A stretch of DNA of 42,095 bases from Desulfosporosinus sp. BRH_c37 (GCA_001516045.1 LOEW01000143.1:1-42095); one strand, 5' to 3'; counted from the stretch's first letter, positions 1-8,652 are shown. Numbers and translations: made by a program. Notes: generated by a model from the sequence alone, not told the origin.

Positions 1-1
1 T

Positions 2-619
2 CATTCCTCAATGCCTTTTGAAACGTTAGAGCAAAGTAAGGTTAAAGACTATTTGCCATCATTTAATCCACCTTGGCGACTCCATCCGAAGTGGGGAGGC
101 ACTTTTGGCAACGTAACTCCATCTGAAGAGTATGTTCCCTATAGGAAGAGTTTGACGGAGGATTTGAAACAAGCTGAGAAGGTAATTGTTCGCTGTGCCA
201 GAGAGTATGAAGAATTAACCGGTCGTTGGCATGGGGGAACGTTTGATATTTATAGACCGGAAGGTGCTATATTCTTCCTCCTTTCTATGGGCTCCATGGC
301 AAAAGAGATGGAATTGGCTGTGGATCTTCTGCGTCAGGAAGGGATACCGGCAGCAGGCCTTAGACTGAGGGTCTTTCGTCCTTTCCCCGAAGAGGAATTA
401 TCCGCACTGCTTCCTTCGGGTTCAAGACTGCTGGTATTTGATCGCAACTTGGTTTATGGTTCAGCCGGCGGTGCTCTCTTGCAGGAATCTCGGTCTGCAC
501 TATTCAACCGCAGAGACGATCTGCGGATAACAGGCATCTCAATTGGACTTGGGGGAGAGGATCTACCTGCCTCATTATTGTCTGCCAAGGCTCGTGAATT
601 GATGGAGGTGCTGAAATAA
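2..619 (+). CDS. porA: 2-oxoacid:ferredoxin oxidoreductase alpha subunit, C-terminal part (5' end outside window)
   Basis: This is the C-terminal portion of the alpha subunit of a pyruvate- or other 2-oxoacid:ferredoxin oxidoreductase, which oxidatively decarboxylates 2-oxoacids to acyl-CoA and reduces ferredoxin in the cytoplasm. The frame is open at the left edge, so the ATG at 11 is internal and not the start. The visible 200 residues carry the typical tail: the linker after the SH-x-MPFETL segment, then the swivelling CoA-binding-type domain (GSMAKEMELAVDLLRQEGIPAAGLRLRVFRPFP read in pieces). The stop lies 1 nt before the GTG of the beta subunit, so the two are cotranscribed. Gamma and delta subunits are presumably upstream. 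The substrate cannot be set from this fragment; pyruvate, 2-oxoisovalerate or an aryl-glyoxylate are all possible. Confidence 0.85.
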   Translation, partial: HSSMPFETLEQSKVKDYLPSFNPPWRLHPKWGGTFGNVTPSEEYVPYRKSLTEDLKQAEKVIVRCAREYEELTGRWHGGTFDIYRPEGAIFFLLSMGSMAKEMELAVDLLRQEGIPAAGLRLRVFRPFPEEELSALLPSGSRLLVFDRNLVYGSAGGALLQESRSALFNRRDDLRITGISIGLGGEDLPASLLSAKARELMEVLK

Positions 620-620
620 A

Positions 621-1547
621 GTGAATATCAAAGAACTTTCTTCAACAGAATACATTATCCCGGGAACGGGTGCATGTGCCGGCTGTTCCTCTACGATAGG
701 CCTGCGGATTATTGGTAAGGCGCTTGGAGAAAATGTTATAGCGTTTTTAACTCCATCCTGCGCAGTTGCGAGTATGGGGATGACGCCTAAGACCTGTTAT
801 TCTTTCCCGGCCCAAAATATTTGTTTTGCTTCGGCGGGGGCTTCAGCAGGCGCAGCATCTATGGCTTTGGATGCGCTCTATAGTAAAGGGAAGCTTCAGG
901 GCGAAAAGCCTGTGGTGTTTAACTGGGTAGGAGATGGTGGGACATACGACATTGGTTTTCAGGGTCTGTCCGCATCGGCAGAACGCAATGATGATTTTAT
1001 TCATTTTTGTTATAATAATGAGGCTTACTCCAATACCGGAAATCAGCGCAGTGGTGCCACACCAAAGTATACAACGACAACAACTTCTCCCCTAGGGAAG
1101 GAGATGGTGCAAAAGAATGTTCCTTTGCTCATGTTGGAACACCGACCTCCCTATGTTGCAACAGCTTCTCTGGCTTATCCGATGGATCTTTACCGTAAAG
1201 TAGAAAAGGCCAAAAAAATGACCGGTTTCAGGTATATTGAAATCCATATGCCCTGTTGCATCAGCTGGGGGTTTCCTTCTTCGGACACCATCAAGCTGAG
1301 TAAGCTGGCCGTTCAAACCGGTTCATGGGTCTTATGGGAAGGAGAATACGGGAAACTCACCCTGAATGGGATAACAGCAACGCTAGCCGAAGGGAAGAAA
1401 AAACCAATACCCGTAGAGAAATATCTTGGGCTTCAAGGCAGATATTCTCGGTTGCGAAATAGTCCTCAAAAAGAACAATATTTGACGGAGATTGAGAATA
1501 ATATCCTGAGGGAATTGGAATTTTTAGTTGGAAGGGCAACCTTATAA
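621..1547 (+). CDS. porB: 2-oxoacid:ferredoxin oxidoreductase beta subunit (TPP-binding)
   Basis: This is the thiamine-diphosphate subunit of the 2-oxoacid:ferredoxin oxidoreductase started by the preceding gene. It is 308 residues, the usual length for PorB. The N-terminus has GACAGC (C19, C22), then C47 and a C212/C213 pair in MPCC, matching the four-Cys [4Fe-4S] pattern. The TPP motif is GDGG at 104-107 followed by NNEAYSNTG at 132-140. The start is a GTG one nt after the alpha stop, which implies translational coupling. A rho-independent hairpin follows the gene. Family membership is clear. The 2-oxoacid used is not, and the pyruvate name is only the commonest member. Confidence 0.9.
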   Translation: MNIKELSSTEYIIPGTGACAGCSSTIGLRIIGKALGENVIAFLTPSCAVASMGMTPKTCYSFPAQNICFASAGASAGAASMALDALYSKGKLQGEKPVVFNWVGDGGTYDIGFQGLSASAERNDDFIHFCYNNEAYSNTGNQRSGATPKYTTTTTSPLGKEMVQKNVPLLMLEHRPPYVATASLAYPMDLYRKVEKAKKMTGFRYIEIHMPCCISWGFPSSDTIKLSKLAVQTGSWVLWEGEYGKLTLNGITATLAEGKKKPIPVEKYLGLQGRYSRLRNSPQKEQYLTEIENNILRELEFLVGRATL

Positions 1548-1560
1548 GGAAGAATTTTTA

Positions 1561-1603
1561 AAAAGCATAAAAAGTCCAGTAAAACTGGGCTTTTATGCTT
1601 TTG
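1561..1603 (+). terminator. Rho-independent terminator after porAB
   Basis: An inverted repeat (AGCATAAAA... pairing with ...TTTTATGCT, loop AAAA) lies 14 nt after the beta-subunit stop and ends in a T run. The A-rich 5' side means it could also act on the minus strand, but no minus gene ends here. Confidence 0.8.
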
Positions 1604-1783
1604 TGGGGAGATAGCATCGTTCAAAGCGGTGCTTTCGTTTATTGCACCCTTTTTGTTATAAGATGCACCCCCTCAGAGAGTAAGTCCTACCTTGGTTAAA
1701 AAGAGTACAGGCTTAAACTTTTATACATAGTTGCCATTCTTTTAGTTGAGAAGGATTAAAGGTCATATATAGGAGTTGAATAT

Positions 1784-3406
1784 GTGGATAACTTTATTAA
1801 ACGAAAAATTATCGAAAATTTTATTGAACTTTACAAGAAATATGATATAAATTCAGATAAGCTGCTAAAATCAATACAAGAGTACTATGGAAAAAATGAG
1901 AAAGATTATCTAGAGTTTAAAAATGTCTTAAAAGAACTTTATCTTCAAGATGGTCGGATATACAATGAACTATTTAAACATATACCCCTAGATCAAGGAA
2001 AAAATCATAATACAATATTTAAAGTATATTGTCTTATTAAATTATTTGATAACATTAAGCCTTTTGTGTTAGATTCTGTATTATCAAAAAAATTTGATCT
2101 TTATGAATACTATGGTATGAATTCAGAACCATTTTTTAATTTGAATTCTCAAGATGAAGCAAACAAAATTTTAACAGAATTTTTTACTAACAATTTAGAA
2201 GAATATAATATAAATGAATTATATTATCAAATTTTTGATGATTTAAAAACTATAAAAGATCAGCATTTACTTGGAAAACATACAGTATTACACTTTTCAT
2301 ATTTAAAGTTATTGGCCAATATAAAAACTAATCAATTAGATGAACAAAAATATACTAAAATAAAAAAATGGGATATCCTACAGATTATACAAGTTGTCCA
2401 AAAAACTATTTCAATACTTGGTAAAAGGTTCGAGAAATTACCCGTTAATTACGAAAAGAAAATTACAATAAACATGATTAATAAAATGCTTCGTAATGAA
2501 ATTAAACTTAAAATTATTTCTTTATTTATTAAATATCCCAACATTGATAATAATGATCTATTTAGCAAAGTTTTTGCTGACGAAATTGTTCATTTAGTTA
2601 GTGATTTGTATTTTACATTTTTGCATAATTATAAAAAGTTTAATTATAATAATTTATCTTTTAAAAATACTGCATTAATAAATTTTAATGAAAAAGAAGG
2701 AGTCAAGGTTTTTTTTACTGCACATGATGAAACATATATTTACTCTGGTGATTATTATGGTGAATGCACTGCAAGTTCAGTAAAAAAGCAAGTGGACCCT
2801 CTTACGGCCAATATACACTGGACAGTATATTCATGGATAATGAATCCATTTTATCGGATAATTGATGTTTGTTATTCTAAGAATGGACAAATTGAAAAAC
2901 TTCTAAAAGGTCATATTATGCCACTTATAATTCACGATAGAAAAGTTCTTATGATAGATGCGATTGAAGTAGTACCTAAATTAAGAGAATATCTTAGAGG
3001 CAATAGGAACCTGGATTATGACAATAAATTATATGATATGTCTAAACCATTACTATTGGAAAAGCTTTGGGAAGCTCTGATAACTAAATGTAAATCTTTA
3101 GCTATTCTGATTGGTGCTGAATCTGTATATGTTGAAATGTTTTCTAATTCAGAATGGATAAGAGGGAAAATTGCCTCCCTTGATACAGATAGTTATTACG
3201 TGAATGAAGTTATTGTTCCTTTCGGAGAAAAGCCTATAAGTGCAAATATTGTGAATTTCAGTGATGTAAAATCAGAAAATGTATTATTCGAAGTACAAGC
3301 GAAAAATCTAACTTTGATGGAACAACAAGTAAGATATGGGTGCAAGGAAGTAGGCGTTTTAGTCGGTAGGAGAGAGAACTGGCGCTTAAATGTAAAGGGG
3401 ATTTAG
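1784..3406 (+). CDS. Orphan hypothetical protein, 540 aa, AT-rich
   Basis: I do not recognise this family. The GTG start at 1784 has AGGAG at 1771-1775, 8 nt upstream. An ATG at 1782 is in another frame that stops after about 20 codons. Residues 1-300 look like a mostly alpha-helical, Lys/Asn/Ile-rich region. From about residue 310 the protein becomes more complex: a GDYYGECTASS segment with C328, a Trp-rich stretch (HWTVYSW), an IDAIE motif and a SNSEWIRG segment near 455. A Gly-Glu-Cys in such a setting might be catalytic, but that is a guess. There is no signal peptide or membrane segment. The gene is visibly more A+T-rich than porB or the downstream operons and has no operon partner, which suggests horizontal acquisition. 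Its own terminator lies at 3487-3523. Confidence 0.75.
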   Translation: MDNFIKRKIIENFIELYKKYDINSDKLLKSIQEYYGKNEKDYLEFKNVLKELYLQDGRIYNELFKHIPLDQGKNHNTIFKVYCLIKLFDNIKPFVLDSVLSKKFDLYEYYGMNSEPFFNLNSQDEANKILTEFFTNNLEEYNINELYYQIFDDLKTIKDQHLLGKHTVLHFSYLKLLANIKTNQLDEQKYTKIKKWDILQIIQVVQKTISILGKRFEKLPVNYEKKITINMINKMLRNEIKLKIISLFIKYPNIDNNDLFSKVFADEIVHLVSDLYFTFLHNYKKFNYNNLSFKNTALINFNEKEGVKVFFTAHDETYIYSGDYYGECTASSVKKQVDPLTANIHWTVYSWIMNPFYRIIDVCYSKNGQIEKLLKGHIMPLIIHDRKVLMIDAIEVVPKLREYLRGNRNLDYDNKLYDMSKPLLLEKLWEALITKCKSLAILIGAESVYVEMFSNSEWIRGKIASLDTDSYYVNEVIVPFGEKPISANIVNFSDVKSENVLFEVQAKNLTLMEQQVRYGCKEVGVLVGRRENWRLNVKGI

Positions 3407-3486
3407 TTTTTGGTTTGCATCATAGTGTAGGGGCCAGTTTTTTGTATTGATCACTTTTTTGCCATGGACGGTTTTTCTTTGATATC

Positions 3487-3523
3487 AAAAAGAAGGCAGG
3501 TAATCGATAACCTGCCTTCTTTT
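3487..3523 (+). terminator. Strong hairpin terminator after the orphan gene
   Basis: An almost perfect inverted repeat with arms AGAAGGCAGGT and ACCTGCCTTCT surrounds a short AATCGATA loop, with a flanking A run on the left and a T run on the right. It can work in both directions. Confidence 0.85.
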
Positions 3524-3647
3524 CATTTTATCCATCTTTAAGGTAATTAAAGGAAACTATTCCAACAACCTACGATTTATATTAGAGTTGTTAGATGTTA
3601 TACTTGTCCCTGTCAAGTTTATTAAATATTTAACATAGGAGGACACA

Positions 3648-4127
3648 ATGAAAAAGAAATTAACTTTTATTCTTAGCATACTAATGATGGGTACATTCGC
3701 AATCGCACCTATCGCGGAAGCTAGTACTACGGCTGCACCTACTACTTGGGCATATCATGTTGATAAAATGCAAACTGTGATAAATACGGCGAATAAATAT
3801 ATTGGTACTCCATACGTTTGGGGAGGATCAAATTTCTCAGGCATTGACTGTTCAGCGTTGACGCAAAGAGCCTTTGCCTCTGCAGGAATAAACCTTCCAC
3901 GCGTAAGCCGTGATCAGTATAATATTGGAACTTATATACCTGCTAAAAACCTGCAACCTGGCGATTTAGTGTTCTTTAGCCTGAGGGCGGATCATCAAGT
4001 ATCCCACGTAGGTATTTATGTCGGTAATGGTAAATTTATTAACGCCACCTCCAGTCGCGGGGTAATGGTTTCTACTATGGGCAGTTATTGGTGGAGCCAT
4101 TATGTTGGTGCTAAAAGAATCTGGTAG
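3648..4127 (+). CDS. Secreted NlpC/P60 family cell-wall endopeptidase
   Basis: This 159-residue protein is predicted to be exported and to cut peptide cross-links of peptidoglycan (C40 peptidases usually act at gamma-D-Glu-diamino acid bonds). It has a signal peptide (KKK then a hydrophobic run to about residue 20, likely cleavage after AEA near residue 25). One NlpC/P60 domain follows from about residue 42. The catalytic Cys is C68 in GIDCSAL and the catalytic His is H120 in VSHVGIYVG. The third polar residue, His in many members, is N132 here in FINATS. There are no SH3 or LysM binding domains. The ATG has an AGGAGG ribosome site 7 nt upstream. It appears to be transcribed alone. Confidence 0.9.
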   Translation: MKKKLTFILSILMMGTFAIAPIAEASTTAAPTTWAYHVDKMQTVINTANKYIGTPYVWGGSNFSGIDCSALTQRAFASAGINLPRVSRDQYNIGTYIPAKNLQPGDLVFFSLRADHQVSHVGIYVGNGKFINATSSRGVMVSTMGSYWWSHYVGAKRIW

Positions 4128-4284
4128 TTTTCTGGAAGGTATAAAATCATTACAGGTACTGACCCAAATGGAAACGTTTATTGAACAGGCTCAGCAACAA
4201 CTCCATTCAATGAACCAACAAGGTACTACTCAAAGTCAGCCTCAACAGTTTCAATCTACGGGTCAAAATACTCAACTACAATAA
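4102..4284 (+). CDS. Possible small Gln-rich protein overlapping the peptidase gene end
   Basis: This 60-residue frame begins inside the last codons of the NlpC/P60 gene, in another frame, with GGTGGAG at 4090-4096 just upstream. It ends in a Gln/Ser/Thr-rich tail (IEQAQQQLHSMNQQ then TQSQPQQF). The tail composition looks protein-like, so it may be a real translationally coupled small gene or the remnant end of a lost one. I recognise no family. Confidence 0.3.
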   Translation: MLVLKESGSFLEGIKSLQVLTQMETFIEQAQQQLHSMNQQGTTQSQPQQFQSTGQNTQLQ

Positions 4285-4487
4285 TCATATATTTTAATTC
4301 TGTATCACTCTTGAATGTATCCTTTTCAGAATGCTGGAAAACTAAGAGACCAATGGAAATGATAGTTTCCCACCCATCGGTATCCATCATGAAAAATACA
4401 AAATACATGAAAAAAGGCGGTTGTTTCGTTCCTAGTGATATAGTAGACTTATTTCTAATGCATCTTGGTGTAATTAATGGCAATGAA

Positions 4488-4515
4488 GCCTCTCTTTTGA
4501 GAGGCTTTTTATTTT
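4488..4515 (+). terminator. Rho-independent terminator
   Basis: A perfect 7-bp stem GCCTCTC/GAGAGGC with a TTTT loop is followed by TTTTTATTTT. It lies just upstream of the HD-GYP gene and insulates it from transcription coming from the peptidase side. Confidence 0.85.
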
Positions 4516-4532
4516 GAGGTGGTGAAAATGCT

Positions 4533-5579
4533 ATGTCATTACAACCAGAAAGATATGATGAAGATAACTATTTTGATTCAGCAATTTCATATGAGACAGA
4601 ACCAAATTACTCAACATTAGCTCAATCGACAGGAAAAATATTAAAAGCTAAGGGGTGTATTCTTCGAATATACAATCCATCCAATGAAAAACTGGAGATT
4701 AAAGGCTACTTTGGTTTTAATTATAATGACTTACCAAGCCCATTATTAGATAGGGATTCTGGAATCGCTGGCTGGGTGTTTAAGAACATGAAAAGCTGTA
4801 GTATTGCCAATGTTAATGCAGATCGACGCTTTATCAACCACACGAGATTAATCCTTCATAACCTACTAGCTGTTCCGGTCCTTTATGATACTCGAGTATA
4901 TGGTACTTTAACTGTCTATGATAAAGTTAATAAGAAGGGTTTTAACCAAAAAGACTTATGGTATTTGAAAATTGCTGCAGACTATGTGGCGTCTAATGTA
5001 AAGAACCTTCTTCTCTCAAAAAAATATCAGACTTACTATCATAATTCGATCTATTCCTTTGCTAGGGCGATAGAGGCAAAAGATTCATACACAGTTGGTC
5101 ATTGTGACAGAGTGGCCTCAATGGCTGTAAAAATTGGCCAACAAATGCAATTACCAGAAAAGCAAATATATAATCTTAAGATAGCGGCATTTCTTCACGA
5201 TATCGGGAAAATTGGCATACGTGAGGATATTCTAAATAAAAACAGTCATTTAACCCTAGCGGAATATGATGACATCAAACAACACCCTCTTATAGGGGTC
5301 AAAATATTACAACCTTTACAAATGGCAGAGGAAGTTCTGGAAGGTATTCGGTATCATCACGAAAGATACGATGGGAAGGGTTATCCCTCAGGTATACAGG
5401 GAGACGAAATCCCACTTTTTGCCAGGATTGTTGCCGTGGCCGACGCTTTTGATGCTATAACTTCTGACCGCGCATACAGAAGGGGTTCTGATTTTAATTC
5501 TGCTATTCAAGGAATAAAGGAAAACATGAATAGACAATTCTGCCCAAACGTAGTAAATGGCTTTCTAAGCTTGATTTGA
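4533..5579 (+). CDS. GAF / HD-GYP domain cyclic-di-GMP phosphodiesterase
   Basis: This is a cytoplasmic signalling protein that probably hydrolyses cyclic di-GMP. Residues 25-155 form a GAF-like sensor domain (LRIYNPSNEKLEIKGYFGF, GIAGWVF, LLAVPVLY). Residues 168-345 form an HD-GYP domain. The metal-binding and signature residues are visible: H190 in GHCDR, HDIGK at 222-226, H251 in QHP, HH at 275-276, the HHERYDGKGYP signature, and D305 in ADAFDAITSDRAYR. The ATG at 4533 is preferred because GGTGGTG at 4518-4524 sits at the right distance; the ATG at 4528 is out of frame. The final residues (FCPNVVNGF) are divergent from the usual FDP end but the domain is complete. There is no receiver or membrane domain. 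Two decayed HD-GYP copies lie downstream. Confidence 0.92.
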   Translation: MSLQPERYDEDNYFDSAISYETEPNYSTLAQSTGKILKAKGCILRIYNPSNEKLEIKGYFGFNYNDLPSPLLDRDSGIAGWVFKNMKSCSIANVNADRRFINHTRLILHNLLAVPVLYDTRVYGTLTVYDKVNKKGFNQKDLWYLKIAADYVASNVKNLLLSKKYQTYYHNSIYSFARAIEAKDSYTVGHCDRVASMAVKIGQQMQLPEKQIYNLKIAAFLHDIGKIGIREDILNKNSHLTLAEYDDIKQHPLIGVKILQPLQMAEEVLEGIRYHHERYDGKGYPSGIQGDEIPLFARIVAVADAFDAITSDRAYRRGSDFNSAIQGIKENMNRQFCPNVVNGFLSLI

Positions 5580-5924
5580 TACAGATAACTAACTACTATA
5601 TCAAATAGTGTATCTGATTGATGCTTTGGTTTCAAAATTGTCGTATAACTGTTAGCGAGACATTCTCGATTTCTTCTTGCGTTCGCCCATTCAGAACAAG
5701 CGATCTGGTTCGCAGCTTTCCAGCAATCATTTAATGCGTTGGTAGAGAAGATAGAAATTCTCACACCAGCGTATTTTGTGTTTAAGTTAAGATTGAGATG
5801 AGATTGAATAGACAAATCAATGCCATGCCATTAATAATATTTAATACTAGGTTACAATCATTAAAAGGGTTTTATAGTTACATCAGGAATATAATTGTAT
5901 TCCTGATAAACTTCTTGCTAGCTG
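5580..5924. other. Intergenic stretch with hairpin repeat, no clear gene
   Basis: This holds one copy of the dispersed ~55-bp hairpin (5728-5784) and an exact inverted repeat ATCAGGAAT/ATTCCTGAT at 5882-5907. A minus-strand frame here reads CWKAANQIACSEWANARR, which could be a worn gene fragment, but nothing supports it further. Confidence 0.5.
5728..5784 (+). repeat. Dispersed hairpin repeat, copy A
   Basis: Arms begin ATGCGTTGGTAGAGAA and close with TTCTCACACCAGCGTAT around a GATAGAAA loop, followed by a T-rich tail (TTTTGTGTTT). It is one of four near-identical copies in the window (others at 10294, 19726 and 22709). It is downstream of the GAF/HD-GYP gene in the same orientation. The tail makes it terminator-like. 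Confidence 0.85.
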
Positions 5925-6175
5925 GTTATGTACTGGCACATCATGAACGCTGGGATGGTACTGGTTACCCTAAGGGGTTACAAGGGAAAGAAATTCCTAT
6001 CGGAGCAAGGATCATTGCTCTCGCAAGTAGTTATGATGCAATGACCAGTGAACGACCATACCGAAATGCATTAAGTGAGGAAAAAGTTTTAGCAGAAATT
6101 AGAAATAGCGCTGGTACCCAGTTTGATCCAGAAATTGCGATAATATTTATTGGAAAAGTATTATGTAAAGAGTGA
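5925..6175 (+). pseudogene. HD-GYP domain remnant (C-terminal third)
   Basis: The frame encodes the HHERWDGTGYPKG signature, GARIIALASSYDAMTSERPYR and a tail ending TQFDPEIAIIFIGK, which is the last ~80 residues of an HD-GYP phosphodiesterase. The N-terminal HD motif is missing. The frame is open upstream to 5798 but those residues do not resemble the family. A gene this short would lack half its metal ligands, so it is a decayed copy. It is closely related to the second remnant at 8653. Confidence 0.8.
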
Positions 6176-6301
6176 AGGTTGTAGCCAAACAACGTAATCT
6201 AACTCTTTTTTAGCGACAGGGCACGTTAGAGTTACTTTACGGTATATATTCCGTGAACTTGATGGAACTCATACATAAATCTTACGAGGAAAGAAGTTGG
6301 A

Positions 6302-6712
6302 ATGAAAATGTGGAAAGATACGTATAAAGTTGGGGTCGAAATCATTGACGAGCAGCATAAAGAACTTTTTCGCAGAATTTCAGAGTTTCTTTTTTCACTC
6401 CGTAACGAGGGACATTGGGAGGATAAACTACCGAAGGTAAAAGAAACCCTAGAATTTATGCAAGGTTATGTTGTTATTCATTTTGAAGATGAGGAAGAAT
6501 ACCAAAAAAAGATTAATTACCCAGAACTAATGATTCATAAGGAAATCCATGACCAATTCAAGCGGGAAATGATTACATTTTCAGAGAGATTTAACGATTC
6601 GGACTTCGATGAAGTACAAGTACAAAAATTTGCGAGAACTTTATTAGCTTGGCTGATCAAACATGTCGCAGGAGACGATAAAAAAATTGCTGATTTTATA
6701 AGAGCCCAATAA
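6302..6712 (+). CDS. Bacteriohemerythrin
   Basis: This 136-residue cytoplasmic four-helix protein should carry a non-haem di-iron centre that binds O2 or related gases, a role seen in oxygen sensing, transport or protection in anaerobes. All usual ligands can be placed: H19 in DEQHKELF, H60 and E64 in HFEDEEEY, H79 and H83 in HKEIHDQF, and H121 with D126 in KHVAGDD. Length and motif spacing match the single-domain hemerythrin family. A GAGGA ribosome site lies about 11 nt before the ATG. It is transcribed alone, next to c-di-GMP turnover genes. No signalling domain is fused to it. Confidence 0.95.
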   Translation: MKMWKDTYKVGVEIIDEQHKELFRRISEFLFSLRNEGHWEDKLPKVKETLEFMQGYVVIHFEDEEEYQKKINYPELMIHKEIHDQFKREMITFSERFNDSDFDEVQVQKFARTLLAWLIKHVAGDDKKIADFIRAQ

Positions 6713-7317
6713 GGTCCTATTTGAACAGAGAGCACGATATTTATCCAAATCGTAAGACTCCCACTTCTACAAGTGGGAGTGATACACCTTATTCTGCTTC
6801 GCTGACGAAAGCCTCCAGTGGAGGGTTTCGCCAAGCCGCCTTCCCGATAGGAAAACATTTAGCGGCGAAGGAGGTAGACTCCATCCTACGGCGCGAAAGT
6901 ATTCGTCTGTGGATCGGCGCCTTCGGCATAAGTCTCCACTGGAGACTTATGCCACCGAAGACTCGATGTTAACTTTAGTTGAACTAGTTCACTTGAGATG
7001 CAGGTTGGCCCTCCGTAGTCGACAATTCAAGGCACCATAAGGGAAAGTTATTCTTACAAAAAGTTACTAAGGGTCATTAATCAGTGATGCTATATTGCAG
7101 TCGGCATCACTAATGAATGACATTTTAGGTATTATACACCTGCTAATATTTGGACGCATCAAGCTATGGGACTTGTGTTTCTATATTATATAAAATATAG
7201 TATATAACGTCAGCTACTCTCTTCACGGATAAATTGGATGGCTCGTATCTGAGAATGGAGGTTGTCCAATCAAGGCACCTTCTATGTTGGCATGGGGAGA
7301 AAAGGACCTGTCAATTA
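6713..7317. other. Intergenic stretch dominated by a palindrome-ended element
   Basis: The first half is a PATE-type element (6745-6994). The rest, 6995-7317, shows no gene on either strand. It has an AT-rich inverted repeat CTATATT/AATATAG at 7181-7200 and a palindrome at 7312-7327 that overlaps the end of the CGGC gene. Confidence 0.6.
6745..6994 (+). mobile_element. PATE-like (IS200/IS605-derived) non-autonomous element, longest copy
   Basis: It begins just after TTAT with CCAAATCGTAAGACTCCC, then the hairpin ACTCCCACTT-CTAC-AAGTGGGAGT. It ends with an imperfect copy of the hairpin GTTCAACT-TTAGTTGAAC and GTTCACT. Shared ends are found in the copies at 22028 and (reverse) in addA. The interior has further inverted repeats, such as AAGTCTCCA/TGGAGACTT near 6930-6950. 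It encodes no protein. Ends with subterminal hairpins, a fixed TTAT flank and no target duplication are what Y1-transposase (IS200/IS605) derived elements show. Confidence 0.75.
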
Positions 7318-7671
7318 TTAATAATTGTGTGTACCCATTACTACCGACTTACCGAATTTTCCTTCTAGTTTCGTTTTAATACCGTCAAGGTCAATAGGAC
7401 AGGCGGCAGTGTTTCTGGCCCTTACCATACAAGTCCCTATATGAATAGCATCTATATCCTGCAACAAATAATCAGCCATTTCCATAACTAAGCTAACTTT
7501 TGGCATAACTAATCCAGGGCAATCACCACAACCACTGAGACCTACAATCTGAACGGAATCATACTTGGCAAATTCACCCTCTTTGTGCGCAGCGGCTTTA
7601 AAACATTTCAGGCAAGCAATACAACTTACATCACGAATTTTAGAACAGGAAACTATTAAAATATTAGCCAT
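7318..7671 (-). CDS. CGGC domain-containing Cys-rich protein
   Basis: This 117-residue protein belongs to the CGGC-domain family, a putative metal-binding group found mainly in anaerobic bacteria and archaea. Cysteines are C9, C17, C20, C23, then C48 and C51 in GCGDCPG, the variant of the name-giving CGGCPG motif, and a later GTCMVRARN segment. A strong ribosome site (AAGGGGG) precedes the ATG. It is divergent from the UPF0251 gene across 270 bp. The biochemical function is not established for the family; binding of iron-sulfur or another thiophilic metal is inference from the cysteines. Confidence 0.85.
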   Translation of the reverse strand: MANILIVSCSKIRDVSCIACLKCFKAAAHKEGEFAKYDSVQIVGLSGCGDCPGLVMPKVSLVMEMADYLLQDIDAIHIGTCMVRARNTAACPIDLDGIKTKLEGKFGKSVVMGTHNY

Positions 7672-7856
7672 AAATTTTATCCCCCTTATTAATTAAATTC
7701 GAACATAAAATGGTCTACTGAAGGAATATTTAGATAATTTGCCATAAACAATTAAAACCCTTACTGCTCCTCACCCATATTGCCGGCAAGTATGATTTTC
7801 GCACCCATTTCAGAATGTGTTTGTGAATATACTTTTATTAAAGTAGCATTATTCCT

Positions 7857-7884
7857 TTGACGTTATTAACATATAAACTATACA
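7857..7884 (+). promoter_or_regulatory. Likely sigma-70 promoter for the UPF0251 gene
   Basis: TTGACG at 7857-7862 and TATACA at 7879-7884 are separated by 16 nt, about 60 nt upstream of the start codon at 7944. Confidence 0.55.
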
Positions 7885-7943
7885 TAATATATTAAATCCA
7901 TAAAGGGGCATATGTCAATAACTAATTATTAGGGGGTAAAAAA

Positions 7944-8318
7944 ATGCCAAGACCTAGAAAATGCAAAAAGGTATGTTGTTTACCAGAAAACAATTTATTT
8001 GGACCAATTAACGTCGGGGAGATAGATAGCGAAATTATTGCTATGACAGTGGATGAATATGAGACAATCAGGCTTATTGATTTAGAAGGAATGACTCAAG
8101 AAGAGTGTGCTGATAAAATGGATGTTGCCCGTACAACAATACAAAGAATCTATAATGATGCTCGCAAAAAACTGGCAAAATCATTAGTAGATGGGAATAG
8201 AATACAAATTGGAGGTGGTGACTATAAGCTTTGTGATGATAGCGAACCATTTTATAGGTGTAGAAGATGTTATAAAAGAAAATGCTTGCAGAACAATAAC
8301 CAAAATACGGAACAATAA
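7944..8318 (+). CDS. UPF0251 (DUF134) family predicted DNA-binding protein
   Basis: This 124-residue protein starts [10 protein letters not shown] and contains the sigma-70-region-4-like helix-turn-helix typical of UPF0251 ([16 protein letters not shown], then [16 protein letters not shown]). A Cys cluster is at the start (CKKVCCLP) and another at the end ([11 protein letters not shown]), so it may bind metal. Family members are often next to NifB/NifX-type or other iron-sulfur genes. Here the neighbour is the divergent CGGC gene, which fits a shared metal-related theme. Ribosome site AGGGGG lies 7 nt before the ATG. The DNA target is unknown. Confidence 0.9.
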   Translation: MPRPRKCKKVCCLPENNLFGPINVGEIDSEIIAMTVDEYETIRLIDLEGMTQEECADKMDVARTTIQRIYNDARKKLAKSLVDGNRIQIGGGDYKLCDDSEPFYRCRRCYKRKCLQNNNQNTEQ

Positions 8319-8652
8319 GAAACCTGATCTATTTAAAGCGCCCGAGGCAACCATTTAGCCTGTTTTTATTTCTCTGAATATGACCTATTTGTGTGTTTAA
8401 TCCGAAGTGCCAAGGTCTGACATGTTAAATCAACAGGCCTTTATTTAGATGATTCTATGGAGAAGAAATTTTTACCGGATTCAAAAGTAGCTGTAGTGCT
8501 TACTGGTCCAGAAACAGTCTTTTTTGAAGTTAGCGGAAACAGAGCCTACAGTATAAGAATTTTTGTATTAAAAACATTTAATCAAGAAGGATTTTTTCTT
8601 TTTTGAGTCAAATAAAATAATATTATAAATACACTGAATATTTAAAATATTA
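8319..8652. other. Intergenic stretch with one very small frame
   Basis: A 49-codon plus frame, 8457-8606 (MEKKFLPDSKVAVVLTGPET...), has no clear ribosome site and no recognised family. It could be a worn fragment. Otherwise I see nothing before the HD-GYP remnant. Confidence 0.35.

Noticed and set aside
1092..1539. Two minus-strand frames inside porB
   Set aside because: They are antisense to a clearly coding gene and have no family or ribosome site.
4256..4517. Overlapping frames on both strands after the NlpC/P60 gene
   Set aside because: They cross a rho-independent terminator, lack ribosome sites and look like random translation.
5507..5815. 102-codon minus-strand frame
   Set aside because: It spans the end of the HD-GYP gene and the hairpin repeat. 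One stretch looks protein-like, but no start signal or family supports it.
6535..6972. Frames over the hemerythrin end and the PATE copy
   Set aside because: The plus frame at 6721 and the minus frame at 6858 are translations of the palindromic element; no ribosome site or protein family.
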